From the NCBI GenBank assembly GCA_000697355.1, contig JNEN01000867.1, positions 58,338 to 122,337 on the forward strand: 64,000 nt of DNA, read 5' to 3'. This document shows, in pieces, positions 11,500-24,219 of the stretch; within the stretch, counting starts at the first letter, position 1, and each line of letters begins with the position of its first letter. This DNA comes from Syncephalastrum monosporum B8922. Its lineage: Eukaryota; Mucoromycota; Mucoromycetes; Mucorales; Syncephalastraceae. The notes beneath the pieces were generated by a model. That model ran no database searches. It was given only the letters and a program-made list of their open reading frames with translations, and was not told the origin of the DNA. A program made the position numbers and the translations under genes.

Positions 11500-12240
11500 T
11501 GGACCATTTGCCTATTACGCTCGAGCGCAATGATGCCAAACTTCTTCGGGTGGAACGACCGTACACAGCACTTCCAGCATACCTATCAGTCTCGGAAGCG
11601 ACTCCATGTCCTCTTTGACTCGATGGTTCTTCAAGCATTGCCACGTGGAACGATCGGAAGGCATTGACAAAAGTTCACCGCCAAAAAACGCGACCTTCCC
11701 TTCAAATAGAGCAAATTGCAGATGACGTCTTTCCAGGGGCGCGCCCACGATGTCTCTGATCAGTCGGTCGACCAAGGTAACTGCAGATCGATGAGCCTTG
11801 GGCGCCTCGCTCAAAGAATAAGTTTTGCCGCACGAAGAAGTAGCGCAGCAATACCGGAAAAAGCGGCAGCGGCGTTGACACCACTAGTGACCGAACCAAG
11901 TTCAGGAGCACGTGTCCAGGTATGTCTTCCCCGTCCCACCAGGGCTGTCGAGAAAGAAGAGTCTTTGTTGCCAAACATCAGCCTCCGGAGCGTCTATCGC
12001 TGCCATGATCGAATGGTACACTTGCTGCTGTCCGGCATTGAGTCATCCGATCTCGCCTGGAAGATGGTGCGCAAGGAGGTCGGGGTCGTAGCGTGCATAT
12101 TCTTGTTAATCAACAGGAAGATTCGCCAGTGCTGCTCGCCAACTACGCGCGCGCGCCCGCGAGGCGAAGGCAAAGGTATACCGCTGACATGAAAGAGACT
12201 TGTACCATGCATACGCAAAAAAAGATCAATCTCCACGAGA
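11500..12240 (-). pseudogene. Helitron/Pif1-type helicase relic
   Basis: Joining frames on the minus strand gives a recognisable Pif1/Helitron helicase core: NAGQQQVYHSIMAAID, then the Walker A strand FFLDSPGGTGKTYLDT at about 11925-11970, then after a stop SEAPKAHRSAVTLVDRLIRDI (motif II region) and GKVAFFGGELL (the FGGD-type motif). Stops and frame changes separate each block, so the gene is dead. Helitron RepHel proteins carry this helicase after a HUH Rep domain. No Rep HUH motif or Helitron 3' hairpin-CTRR end was identified, so the element limits are unknown. Confidence 0.65.
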
Positions 12241-13020
12241 GTATTGTCGTACGCTTCATCGGCATCTCCACTCGGCCGTGCGACTGTTGCTTGTTATAAA
12301 AGAGCTCATTGCGAAACTGCTCCCACAGCTCCAGAGGGTTTTCAGCTTGGCACCGGTTTAGGATATGACTCTCTCTCCCTCTCTCTCGTATTTTCCACCT
12401 GCCATGTCCGTTTCTTGACTGCTTCTCATCGCATATGATTCATGAGGGACGCCTCACGTACTGCCAACTGATCCTTGATGCACTGGGTGGTAGAAACCTT
12501 CGCAAATGTGTAGTAACTTGCTGGACTGTAGTGATGCATTTCGACAAGCAGAAAGTTGGTTGCGCACTCCAGCAGGTCGATGGTGTCGTTCAGGCTGTGT
12601 GATGCATGTTCTTCTCGGTTGCCACTATATCCACTTGTTCAGGCTCAAACAAGCAGCCATATATCTTATCACCCAGATGCCTTGGTCCATACGTCCGCCC
12701 GACGCCGTCCATCATGCGTTGAGTTGAATGTTTGTCTGAGTCAGTCATGTTCAGATACATGCGTCTGCTTGCTAGCAGTTGTCTTTCACTCCTATTTCAT
12801 TCTTGAGTATATGCGCTCGTCTTGCCCTAAACGGATCCATCGCAGCTCTAGAACCCACCAATTATATTTCAAGAGGCCAGTGACTTGTTCAAGCGCATGT
12901 CGGGTTCAAGAGCTTTCTTCACTAACGAGATGTGCAGGCATCGATTCGGTTGCGGCTGGACAAGCCGTTGCTGGTGTCGAAACACCTCTTGCTGATCCAC
13001 CGCAAGCTTGGGACCGATAG
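12240..13020. pseudogene. decayed region upstream of helicase relic
   Basis: Coding-like but heavily interrupted on the minus strand, consistent with the missing N-terminal part of the Helitron protein or other relics. No domain can be named. Confidence 0.25.
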
Positions 13021-13079
13021 TTTGCACGGCTTCCACGCTATACTAGTCTGGCATGTTGGTATCCCACTCTCTTCACCAA

Positions 13080-13382
13080 TTGTGGCACTTACGGCGCAAC
13101 GTGTAGGGGTGCCAACTCCGGAACAAGAAAAAGGTACGAAATTTTTTGGTCATAAGGAGATTCCCCTCTGTGCGACGCGCACACTGGGTCGTGCTGCTGA
13201 TTTCATTGTCTCGGTACGCCATGGAAAAATACACTGCTTATTATGACCGTATGCTTCAATACATAGTCAGTATTGTCACATTACACCAGGAAAGTGCAAC
13301 TGCAGCTGACTACCTTGTTCAAACTGTGCACCGTGGTCTTGCTTTATTGCGCTTTTTTTTTCACATTAGGTGTGAGGACTGA
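13080..13382 (+). pseudogene. family X relic (paralogue at 32.6 kb)
   Basis: Encodes RRFPSVRRAHW...YYDRMLQYIVSIVTLHQESATAADY. The same sequence family appears on the minus strand at 32601-32849 (IFPSVRCESC...YFDRMLQQIVSI...LNQERAGTAA), and the DNA aligns over about 170 bases. No known domain is recognised. Both copies are broken or partial. Confidence 0.5.
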
Positions 13383-13399
13383 ATGATCTCAGGTTGTTG

Positions 13400-14980
13400 T
13401 CACAAGCGCCCAAAGATATAGCTCCAGCCGACGAGCTCTAAGTACTGCCTTCAGTGACGTTGCTGGCGTGACAATGTCCCATGATGCAAGTGCTGCCTTC
13501 ACGAGACGCTGGCTGGCTGCGTCCCGTGTTGAAAATTGCGAAAGATCGGGTAGAATTACAAGAAACTCAATCTCGACATTTTCAACTGCTGCACACTTTG
13601 ACCCCTTTTTTACTACAGCGCTCAGAATCGCGTCACTCGTACTCAACCCACAAAACCTGAATGTATCACGCGCAGAAAGTCATACTGGAATAGAAGGTGG
13701 CCTGCATGCTTTAAGCTCCGTCAATTATCATGCACTATCAGGTTATGTGCCTGAGCCAATCAAGGATGACAGACAATCACCACCGGGTCCAGGGCTTGCT
13801 GCATTTTAGAGGAGCATACGTACGCGTATCCAGTGTTTGGATTTAGTGCATCATGTACTGAGCTGTGACGCTGTGCTGGTTTTACTTTTTTTTTGTTGTT
13901 CCCTCAATATGTACGACGAGATGCGCTGTTATCGTGAATACTCGTGAAGCAACAATGATGAGGAGCAGACACTTCTGGCGGCGATGTGTGTTATAAATTA
14001 TCAATGCCACTGTAATCTGATTTTGATTATGACGGCAGTCTTTTATCTTCTGTGTAAGTTTTCTATTTACTTGACTGGGATCTACGGGGTGCGGACACTA
14101 GTCGACCACCCTTGGCAACGCTCACGCTGCTCCACCTTCGTTGGCAGAACGGCTTCCTCCCCATCATGACGAATTACGCATTTCTAAGTCAAAGCAGAGT
14201 CAAAGTGGTCTGTAGAGCAGCACCAATATAAAATCTGGAGGTTCTTGCTGGAGCTCTTGCAGTTGGGGTACAAATGTTGCAGCCCGCTCCAATCCTCCAC
14301 AATGAAGTCAGCAAGACTTGCAGTTCACAGGCATGATTACGAATGGATTGTTGTATGTGTGCAGAACCGTACTACTCCCATAAAACGTGGCCCTCTTGAA
14401 CCAACTGCCACAATTCATAAATATGAGCAAATATCTTTCGTGTTGTTGCAAAAAATTTTGTGCGACTCTTGCCGCACAGTCGTTCAGATGCTAGCACCAT
14501 GAAGAAAGCCACAGCAGGGCATATAACGCCGATTTAGGAACATACTGTACCAATAATTAAGGTGACAGAGACTAACGAGTATTTGGCATTCTGATTTTTG
14601 GATGATCCGAAAGCTTTTCGACAGTACATCGTCTTCAATACCGTACCAGATCAAATCACCCTCGAAACTATAGCTGGTATCATGCGTCCGCTCCACAGAG
14701 AATACTGTCACTGTTGGTAGCGTATCGTGCTAGATGGGATTTGCTTTGATCCCATATATAAGTATGCATCCTGACTTAAGTCTATCCTATTTAAACAATG
14801 GTTTTGCTAGAGCTATAGGTTTTACATTACCTTGTATACAAGAAAAGTAAAAAGCTGTTATTCAGATCAGCGTTATTGAAGCAGTAGTGCAATTGAATGA
14901 ATGTTATGTCCTAGTACGGCAAAAATAGATGCCGTGCAATATAGTACCAAGTGATATATACTCTGGGATTGACCGATGAA
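13400..14980. other. relic sequence without supported gene
   Basis: Contains several open fragments on both strands (for example minus-strand 14484-14711) without start, splice pattern or recognisable domain. Likely decayed repeats. The last few hundred bases before 15245 include a C/T-rich tract and CATCATCCATCGCATC leader that belong to the Rap1/Rsr1 promoter. Confidence 0.35.
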
Positions 14981-15244
14981 AACTGGCATGCTAGCATTCC
15001 CCGTTGGAGTTTCGTACCTGTCAGGGCGAAATACAAAGTCGTTTCACGCCGTTATCGCTGAAACCATGCGCCTGCCCTTGGAAGATTCCAATAAAACGTG
15101 GTATTGTGTAACATCAGCACAAACCAAAAAAAAAAAAACTTGCCCCTTCTCTCTCTGCGGCCGCGTTAGCGCTCAACCAACCCGCGCTCGTCTTTCATAT
15201 TTTTCTTTTCCTCACTTTCCTTCAGTCATCATCCATCGCATCGC

Positions 15245-16017
15245 ATGAAGGAGTACAAACTTGTCGTTCTTGGATCCGGCGGTGTTGGCAAATCTGCCCT
15301 GGTAAGACACTCAGACTTTCTCTCTTCTTCCTTTTCTCCTGTAGTGTAGATACGCGCGTTATGTCTCGTTTATCTTCCCCTCTTTCTTTTTGTCGGTTAC
15401 TCTGCGAATGAAAAAGGACTTCATTACTGACACAAATCGTGTTGAATCTTGTCATCTCTAGACGGTCCAGTTTGTGCAGAGCATTTTCGTGGAAAAGTAT
15501 GACCCGACGATCGAGGACTCGTACCGAAAACAAGTAGAAGTGGACGGCCAGCAATGCATGCTAGAAATTCTCGACACAGCCGGCACAGAACAGTTCACAG
15601 CTATGCGCGACTTGTACATGAAAAACGGCGAGGGTTTCCTCCTTGTTTTCTCCATCACGAGCATGATTACCCTCACAGACTTGCATGAGCTCAGAGAACA
15701 AATCATCCGTGTCAAGGGCTCGGATAATGTAAGCTCAATGGTCTTGTGATAATATGATTGTATACTGACCTCTTCCATTCTTCATACGTCAGGTCCCCAT
15801 GGTGCTTGTCGGCAACAAATGTGATCTGGAGGACGAGCGGATGGTATCGCGCGAACAGGTCATGAAGCTGTCCCAGCAATGGGGCGACAGGCCTTTTTAC
15901 GAAACTTCGGCGAAATACAAGATCAACGTCGACGAGGTCTTTTACGATGTCGTTCGACAAATCAACAAAAAGTCACCTGCGACCAAGACAAAAAAGAAGA
16001 AATGTCTTGTCCTCTAA
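15245..16017 (+). CDS. RSR1: Rap1/Rsr1 (Bud1)-type Ras GTPase
   Basis: Three exons (15245-15301, 15462-15728, 15793-16017) give 182 residues. All five GTPase motifs are present: G1 GSGGVGKS at residues 10-17, G2 [12 protein letters not shown]3 DTAGTEQF, G4 NKCD, G5 ETSAK. Thr61 in DTAGTEQ, in place of the Gln of Ras, and the effector region identical to Rap mark this as Rap1/Krev/Rsr1, not Ras. The C-terminus is polybasic and ends CLVL, a CaaX box with a final Leu that favours geranylgeranylation. Family members in fungi select polarity or bud sites at the plasma membrane. The first intron follows codon 19, inside the P-loop/helix region. Confidence 0.95.
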
Positions 16018-16723
16018 CTATCTAATTATTTACTATTACAACGCAAACGCAAACGCAAACGCAACGCACAACACGACACAACACAACACAGCACACACAC
16101 CACCATCTCCACCACCACCACCACAGTTAACTTCCCATCTACCCACTATGTATTAGTATTCCTTTTATTCTTTTAGCCCAACGAGGATTGCTGATCCCCT
16201 CCCCCCTCCCTCCCGTCTTCTATTCTCTCTCTCTCTCTCTCTTTCTCTTATATTACCACCTCTTCTTTTTCCTTTTTCTTTTCTGGCAGAGACACTTGTC
16301 TCGCTCGTCTTTCTTCTTCTAGCCCAACCCCCCTTTTTATATCCTCATGATTCGACTGCATTCCCGAACTTATGGCAAAGAAAGAACTCTTTTTTAGTTA
16401 TTACGTACTACTCCAAAATTGCTGTGAGCTGTATACATCTAAATTAGTAAGGGAAGCAAAAAAAAAAAAAAAAGGAAGGTCGAAAAAGGGGGGAGTGATC
16501 GAGAGATGGAGAGACACAAAGTTTAGAGGTTAATTGGGTAGGAGATTAGGGATAGAAAGAAGGCCTAGGATGACGCGGGGGGAAGGTCGCAGAGGAGTCA
16601 GCCTGGAGCCAATCTGGGATTGCACGGAAAAGAATCAGTCGTAAAAGGAGAATAAAAAAGTGATGACAGGCATCTTCTTACGGACTAGCGTTGCCCCATG
16701 GATGGCGAGGAGGCAAGAGAAAA

Positions 16724-16765
<42 letters not shown>

Positions 16766-16906
16766 GAAGACAGAAAGAGGCGGAGCAGTGCCATTGGAAA
16801 AGTGTGAGTGTGAATGTGGTGTTATGTGTGTTTGGGTGGCATGTGTTGTTGCTGTTTGTGTGTGCGCGTGTGCGATGTGAGGGCTTTTGATGATACACAA
16901 GAAATA
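16018..16906. other. convergent 3' region of two Ras-family genes
   Basis: No gene. Holds C/T-rich and A-rich low complexity, an ACGCAA/ACACA repeat tract at about 16040-16090, and a (GT)n(GA)n microsatellite at 16722-16764. Confidence 0.6.
16722..16764. repeat. (GT)n-(GA)n compound microsatellite
   Basis: About 12 GT units run directly into about 8 GA units, just downstream of the Ras stop codon. The same GT-then-GA architecture recurs at 25187-25227. Confidence 0.9.
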
Positions 16907-17696
<790 letters not shown>

Positions 17697-18548
17697 GGTA
17701 AAGTGTGTAACAGAAAGAGATGATGAGATGAAGTCGTAGAAAAATACTTGGAGAGAAAGGAAGAAAAGGACCGAAAGAGTAAAAAGAAGACGGGTGCTGT
17801 TGAGAGAGAGAGTGTGTGTGTAGCTGTTAACGGTATTCCGCGCTTTTTTTGTCTGTGTCTGTGCGAGGGTGAGTTTGAGTTCTCTCGGTGGGAAAAGAGA
17901 GAGAGTCAAGAAAGACACGCTCGCACACAGTCTGATAGATCACCTTTTTTTTTTCTTTTTTTTTCGTGACGTTGCAAAAATGCACCATGCCTTCAATGGA
18001 TTCGCGTGTGTACGCATACCCACACTCATTAACGCGCACAGCACACACACACATAGATATATATGTGTAGTTACCCACACGAACAAAGGCACCGATAATG
18101 TCCCCTCATAGCAGCTTCGTCTATTCGTTTTCGTCTGTCGCTATGCTATCCATAAAGGTTCCTTTTGCTTCATTCTCTCTTCCACATTTTTTCGCTTTAC
18201 TGACCCCCCGTGGCACTTGGCTGACGAGGGTTTTAACAAACTTTATATTCATAACCCCTTTTGGAAGGCGTCGGCGATCCGCTTTGTGCTGAGTTTGGTC
18301 ATCAAAATATATTGAATGCTGATAAGCGACACAGAAGTTTGGACCTGAAATTATCTCACGTCTTGTCCTTTTCTTCAAGCAATCCTTGATCACTATTGCG
18401 CAATATAACGCCAATCTGGATGAACAGGGATATAACATGCATCTGTACCGCACTGTTTATGTCTTGTGTATACACAAACGGATGTTAGCAAAAAAAATGA
18501 GGAAGTTCATGAATATCATTCAAAAGACAGAGCGTGGGTACACTAGGA
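17697..18548. other. Ras promoter and Oma1 downstream region
   Basis: No gene is supported. Immediately upstream of the Ras ATG (in the Ras direction) are C/T-rich and A-run tracts. The rest is ordinary intergenic sequence. Confidence 0.5.
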
Positions 18549-20090
18549 CTACTGGGCAGCTGCCGCCATTGGCCAAGGCCACTTCCAGCTTGTCATGGCA
18601 TGTAGCCAGCCTCGCTGAGACTCCTCTTGGATTTGCTCTTCTTGAAAAGCTTCACGGGACAGGACAAAGCCCTTGGGCGGGCCATTGACACGTAGGGCCT
18701 CATTGTACAGTTCCACCGCTTCATCCATGTGAGCTTGCATGTACTCGATCCGCTCCTGACTCGGCGGATGACTTGAGCCAAACCAGGTCGACACGAGGGT
18801 CTCAATGAACTGCCGGACATTGGTCTCCAGTTCCTGGTACGACCGCCCCTCTTTGTTTTCGGGCGGCGACACGACGGCCGCGTCGTTTTGCACTGTACCC
18901 TCTTCCATCTTCTGGTCGAGCTCGGCCATCTTGGTCCACACTTGCGTAGCAATGCGTGGGTCGTAGCCCGCCTTGGCCAAGATCTTGAGGCCTACCAGAT
19001 CAGCCTACACAGAAAAGAGATAAAGTTTGAGATGGATGGTGCCATTTTTTTTTTGTTTTTTGTTTTCTGTTTTCTTTGTGTTTTACCTCCTTTTCGAGCG
19101 TGCGGTTGTATTTGGTCTGTGTTTCCATGGTAATAAACGTCGAGATAGCCTCGTTGATCTTTTGGTTCACATAGCTAGATGCAGAAAATAGAATGAGAAT
19201 GACAACATCATTTTTTCATTGACATGGATGGGCACATACGGGCCGAGGGACTCGGTGACAATCCAGAAGACGCCACGGGTGATATCACCGAGCATGAACA
19301 TGAGCGCAGCAATGCCGTGGGTCTCGACAAAGTGGCGCTGGATGGAATGCGCAATCTCGTGGGATAAGATCACAGCCATCTTGTCCGTATCATAATCCAT
19401 GTAATGCACCATCAAGTCGTAGACCAGGATATTGCGGCCAGCGCACATGGCATTGATGGTGCTTGCATCACAAATCACATCGACGACGAAGTCCTTCTTT
19501 TTCTCGTCGTCGTAAGGCCGAATGGGGTCACGCACGTCGTCGACGGCCGCTCTCGCAAGGTTATCAACAATGTTTTGCAGCCATACGACGTACTCGTTAT
19601 CGCGGGGCGTGACCAGGCCCCACTGGGACTGGAGCAGCTCGTCAATCTCGAGTCGCACAATCTCCTCTTCCTCTTCCTCGTTGAGATAGACCAGCCGTAA
19701 CCTTGACGTGTTGGGCGCCTGGTCGAGGCCGACCGCCAGGAGCAGACCAAATCCCATGACAGGCACGCTTGCAAGGAGCTTGGCAAACAGCCGGTTCGGG
19801 TCGCGATAAAAGGTGTGCGGTAAAAGCGTCAGGGACGTCTTTGATGAGAGCGACACAAAGCTGACGAGCTTGCTTGTCTTGAGGAGCGAGAGCAATGCGA
19901 CCGGCAACGGGATCAGCGGGCTGCGCTGTGGTCGGCTCGTGTGGAATGGTCGCATGGGGTATCGTTGAGTGAGGGCAAACGGCCGGCTGGCATTATAGCA
20001 ATTCGAGCACAATCTGCCCTTGCTCGCTGCCGAATGCCACGCTTGGAAACTGCCTGCACGAGATGCTCGGCGCAATGCGTATTGAAGCAT
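18549..20090 (-). CDS. OMA1: OMA1 mitochondrial metallopeptidase (M48)
   Basis: Three exons: the first to 19240, then about 19088-19172, then the last to 18549. The protein has a basic N-terminal presequence (MLQYALRRASRAGSF), a hydrophobic segment (VPVMGFGLLLAVGL) for the inner membrane, and the M48 zinc site HEIAHSIQRH at about 19350, with the downstream third ligand in EKEADLVGLKIL, which is assembled only after the second splice. In the family Oma1 is the stress-activated inner-membrane protease that cleaves Opa1/Mgm1-type and other substrates. The stretch LNEEEEEEIVRLEI before the protease core matches the usual family layout. The C-terminal domain with YMQAHMDEAVELYN is normal for the family. 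Confidence 0.9.
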
Positions 20091-21029
20091 CTTTTTTTTG
20101 TTTCTTTTTTTGTTTGAGAAAAAGAGATGCAGGAAATAAAAACAAAAGGGAAGCAATAATGGGTTGGGTGGTGGTGGTGCCTGGCTGAACACCAGCCGCC
20201 TTTGTTTCCAGGTTTATCTATTGGTTGTGCGCTCCCAGCCATTGTTACTGCGCCGGGCCAGTGATTATTACAGTATTTATTGCTCTCTTCCTTCCTCTGC
20301 ACTGCATTGTAAGAGCCGATGATGCATACTATATATGATATGTGCCCTAATGGAGTAGTCCTTGTACATATTATTATGTGCTGCTCATACTGCATATGCT
20401 TGAGGATGCCGGGAGAACTTTCCGAAAACACACAATGCACGTGCATCCCTGATACGCTATGAATGAACGAAAAGACATCCCATATGGTCCAGGCGCTGCA
20501 GCTTCTACAGCGTTCATCTGTCGTGTGAGGGCCATCATCTGTAACATTATATATACAGGAGAGCAGTTTTTGCGACCTTGACCTTTCTTTCTTCCTTTCT
20601 TTTCCCACTCTTTTATGTTCCCTCCGTTCGTGCCACCACTTGAAATGAATGAGGACTTTAACCCTTCGGCACAGCTGTCTCTCGAGAGCGCTTCCTCTTG
20701 AAGACAACAGAAGTTTGACGTAGCAATACGGCGGGTTTGACCGGACGGTGGACCGAAAAGGCAAACTGGTCAGATTCATCCATGAAATATGGAAATCACG
20801 ACGACGGAAAAAAAAAAAAAAAAAGAAAAAAAAATAGTTCTCCCCTCTTAATGCGCGGGCCAATCCAATCATTTGACATATACCCGTGTACCACCACAGC
20901 TTTTTTTCGTCTCTCTTGCCTTATTCCCTTCTTCTCCCGCAAAACACCCTCTTCTTCCTTCTTCTACCCTATTTCATCATTCTCCTATCGAATAGTTTGG
21001 ATGCGTAGGACGCTTTAGCTGTGAGAAGG
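20091..21029. promoter_or_regulatory. divergent promoter region, OMA1 / SPX-RING
   Basis: About 940 bases between two divergently transcribed genes. It has A/T runs and C/T-rich tracts (20880-20990) just upstream of the SPX-RING ATG. No ORF is supported. I cannot assign specific transcription-factor sites. Confidence 0.5.
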
Positions 21030-22843
21030 ATGAAGTTTGCGAAACAACTGGAAACTGAGGCGGAGGACATTCCGAGCGAATGGCGGCCCTACTTGATCCA
21101 GTACAAAGCCCTCAAGAAGCTCATTTCAAAGATCGCCGCCGAGATTGAACGACGTGGCCTCTCTGCCTCCCTTTTGCGCGAGTGCCTCAAGCAAGGCACT
21201 GATTATGAGAAGGGTTTCCGCATCAAATACTACTTTACAGGTATATATGCCCTCTATGCACCTTGTCTTTATTGAAGTCGCCTAACGCCATCGTTCTCAA
21301 GGCGAACCTCCCAATGTCCGTCCATGCATCCAATTCGACTACCCTTGCGATGAATCCGTTCTGCCTGATCTACTCAAAAAGCTCACGACCGACCACGAAG
21401 ACATCCAGGATATCGAAAACACCGATAATGCTAGACCGAGATTACAATACCAAAAGACGGAGAACGACACCGACTTCTTCACCCTTTCCGGCAAGGATCT
21501 CGACACACCACGCCGCAAAAGCGAGACAGCCGACATTATGAAGCAGCTCGCTGACTTGGCTCTTAAACATAATCATGATCATAGCCCTCCCGATTCAGAC
21601 GAAGAAGACGAGGATGACCATGACAACCGTCACCATGGCACCGTGGCTCTCACCCACGTAGAGGAAGAAGACAACACGACCCCTCACGTGTCCAAGATGA
21701 AGCATCTTGTGATTGAGCTCGAACGCGAGGACGAATTTTTTTATGCGCTCACGACCGAGCTCGAACAGGCTGCCGAGCTGCAAAACTCCACGACCCACAA
21801 ATTTGAGGAGGACGTGCGCGAGCTTGAATATCGCATGGTTGCCGTGGTAAGAAATCTACTGCTCCTGTTTTTTTTAAAGTTAAATTCATGCTGATTTGCA
21901 TGATTGTGCTTTTTTTTTTTTTTTCCTAGTCGTCTCCGCAGCACGAATCGGACATGTACGCATGGCGCTCTATCTTTAGCCTGTATATGGACGCCCAAAT
22001 ATTTAGAGGCAAGGCCGAGCGTGACAGAACCATGCGGTCTGTAGAACAGTCGAGGTCACAGCTCGCGTGGTTCAGCCAGCAACTCTCTCAGCAAAAGCTA
22101 TTGGCCAAATTGAAGACAAAAGCTTCCCGCGAGGCCTTCCGCCAATTCCAGGCTCTCAACACCGAGTTGCTCACCCTCAAGCATTACCAGCTCCTCAATC
22201 AGACCGCCGTCACCAAGATCCTCAAGAAGCACGACAAACGAAGTGGCCTTACGTGAGTGATGCTCATTTTATAATGACGAGTTAGTAACACGCATCGATT
22301 ACAGTGCGAGCAAGAGCTTTCCCACGTTCTTGCGCACAAGCAAACTCGGGGACATCCGCCTGGCCGACATTCTTTGTGCGTCGGTGCTGACTCGCCTCGC
22401 TTCCGTTATTCCTCAGCCCGACGATTACTGTAAGTGAAGTTGTCCCTCGTTACCCAGGTCATGTCTGATGTCCATCCTTGCCTTTTTTTTTTTTTTTTCG
22501 CTCTCTAGTATGCCCTGTCTGTCTTGCTGTAGCATGGCGCCCCATCCGACTCGTGTGCGGCCATGTCTTTTGTGTCCGCTGCCTGATCAAGGGCCAAAAG
22601 AAGCACGTCAAGGACTGTCCCTTGTGCCGGCACCCAGGTGCGGTCGAACAAGCGAGTGCGGTTAATCTTGACGTGCCCATGCAGAACCTCCTCAAGACCT
22701 ATTTCCCCAAAGAGATCAAACAGAAAAAGAAGGACAACGAACGTGAGCAGGCCATTGAAGATGTGCAAGCCATGACGGGTCGCAAGTATACCGAGGAACA
22801 GCTGATGCGAATGAATGATCCGCAAAAGTGTATCATCATGTAA
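21030..22843 (+). CDS. SPX-RING ubiquitin ligase with CaaX terminus
   Basis: Five exons (21030-21240, 21302-21846, 21930-22252, 22305-22429, 22509-22843) encode about 512 residues. An N-terminal SPX domain begins MKFAKQLETEAEDIPSEW and has the lysine-rich YKALKKLISK helix that binds inositol pyrophosphates in this family. It contains an acidic His/Asp insert, then long helices (SPX core ends near LLKHYQLLNQTAVTKILKKHDK). A C3HC4 RING follows: CPVC...CGHVFCVRC...CPLC. Fungal SPX-RING proteins (for example Pqr1 of fission yeast) ubiquitinate phosphate transporters or storage machinery. Unusually the last four residues are CIIM, a canonical farnesylation box, implying membrane anchoring. That end is read straight from the last codons before TAA. 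Confidence 0.9.
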
Positions 22844-22997
22844 ATATTTTTCTTTGTCATCTACACCAGATATATTTATTATTCCACAACCATTCCCCCC
22901 CCCCCCACTTTCCGCATCTCACGTCAGCATCTACAACATTCTCTTTTCCCTTTCTCATCTGTACTATGTACTTTTCTATTTATTCTGTTTTGTCTTA

Positions 22998-24100
22998 TCA
23001 TATCGCCCCGATAAACGCCAAATAATCATCTGTCACATAATCCTGCACTTTGCATTGTTTCACCATCGGGGACACGTGATTGTCTAGGCGCAGCGACAGA
23101 AAATCGACGTAGCTCGCCACGAAAAAGTCAAGCTGGCAACCTGACGTACATTGGTTATGCGTCTCATCAGTGATTTTTTTTTCCTGCTACTGTTTTGCCT
23201 AGCCCTCACCTGGGAAGGACCCTGAATCATCGACACGGACGCATCCATTATGGCGCATACCGGAGGGAAGCTCGTGCCCATCGAGTTGATGTATATACAA
23301 GGTGGTGCCGAGGGGTAAGTCGTTGGCAGCGACGCTCACAAAGGGCGCTAGGCCGCGACTGCCTGAGCCGTAACCAAACGCGCCCTCACGCATACGCGGC
23401 TGTTTATCTCCTCCTACCAGCTGAAAGGCCGACCCATCAAGAACGTTGACCAGGCGACCATCTTTCAGTAGACACTGAAGTAAGATTGTATGAGCGGCTA
23501 ATGTTACCTCTACATGACTCCCATCCATTGATAGCTTCTTTTATCTCCACTTACTGTGCCTTCCGTCTGACATTTGTCAAACATCATCTGGCTGACGCTG
23601 GCGAGAACGGCTCCAGACGCATCTTTGAGCGCTTTTGATTTCTGACGGCCCGTAGCCGATTTGAGGTACACGCGTCGGCCGTCATCGCTCTCATCCCAAT
23701 CGTTCTCTCTCGGTATCCAATATTGCGTGAATTTGATGTCTCGCTGCTGATAACACTTTGGGACGGCTCGCGTATGTGCCCCTCGGCCCGGCACAATTAC
23801 ATTGCTATTTGTTTCGATACTCGCAGAAGGACGGATAGCATCTGCGCTACTGCTTGGCGCGCTGGAGGGACGACGCGAGAGTGCTGGTAAAACTGACGAC
23901 GACGATACCTTAGGATAGTTTTGTGCGGAGGGATTTCTTAGGGAAGAAATCAAAGAACCCAAGACACTTGGCATCCTTGCTCTGCTGAGTGTTCCTGCCA
24001 AGGCACGCGTCTCACGGCGATGCTCCAGCCTTTCCGTCGGCGCTGAAAAGACACCACTGCATACAAGTAACACGCAGATACACAGGAATAGCCGCTGCAT
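22998..24100 (-). CDS. secreted 3D-domain (double-psi barrel) protein
   Basis: Starts with a clear signal peptide (MQRLFLCICVLLVCSGVFSA), then a Ser/Arg-rich spacer with dibasic sites (LEHRRETR), then a domain beginning FTQYWIPRENDWDE and ending with NGCVRVDDSGSFPG and CQLDFFVASYVDFLSL after the last splice. The Asp triad (VDD and the Asp in QLDFF) is the signature of the 3D/MltA-like double-psi beta barrel. Fungal members are secreted and of unsettled function, possibly acting on wall polymers. Introns lie near 23460-23550 and 23160-23205. It is convergent with the SPX-RING gene, whose stop is only about 155 bases away, so their 3' UTRs may overlap. Confidence 0.8.
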
Positions 24101-24219
24101 CGTTTAGCAAAAGGGAGGCGCGACCGGAGAAATATCTTTATTTTTTACAGAAAAGAAATAAAAAAAATGTGTGGTATACGATAGCGGATAATCCCAGGCG
24201 CTTGGAATGCTCTCTTTCT

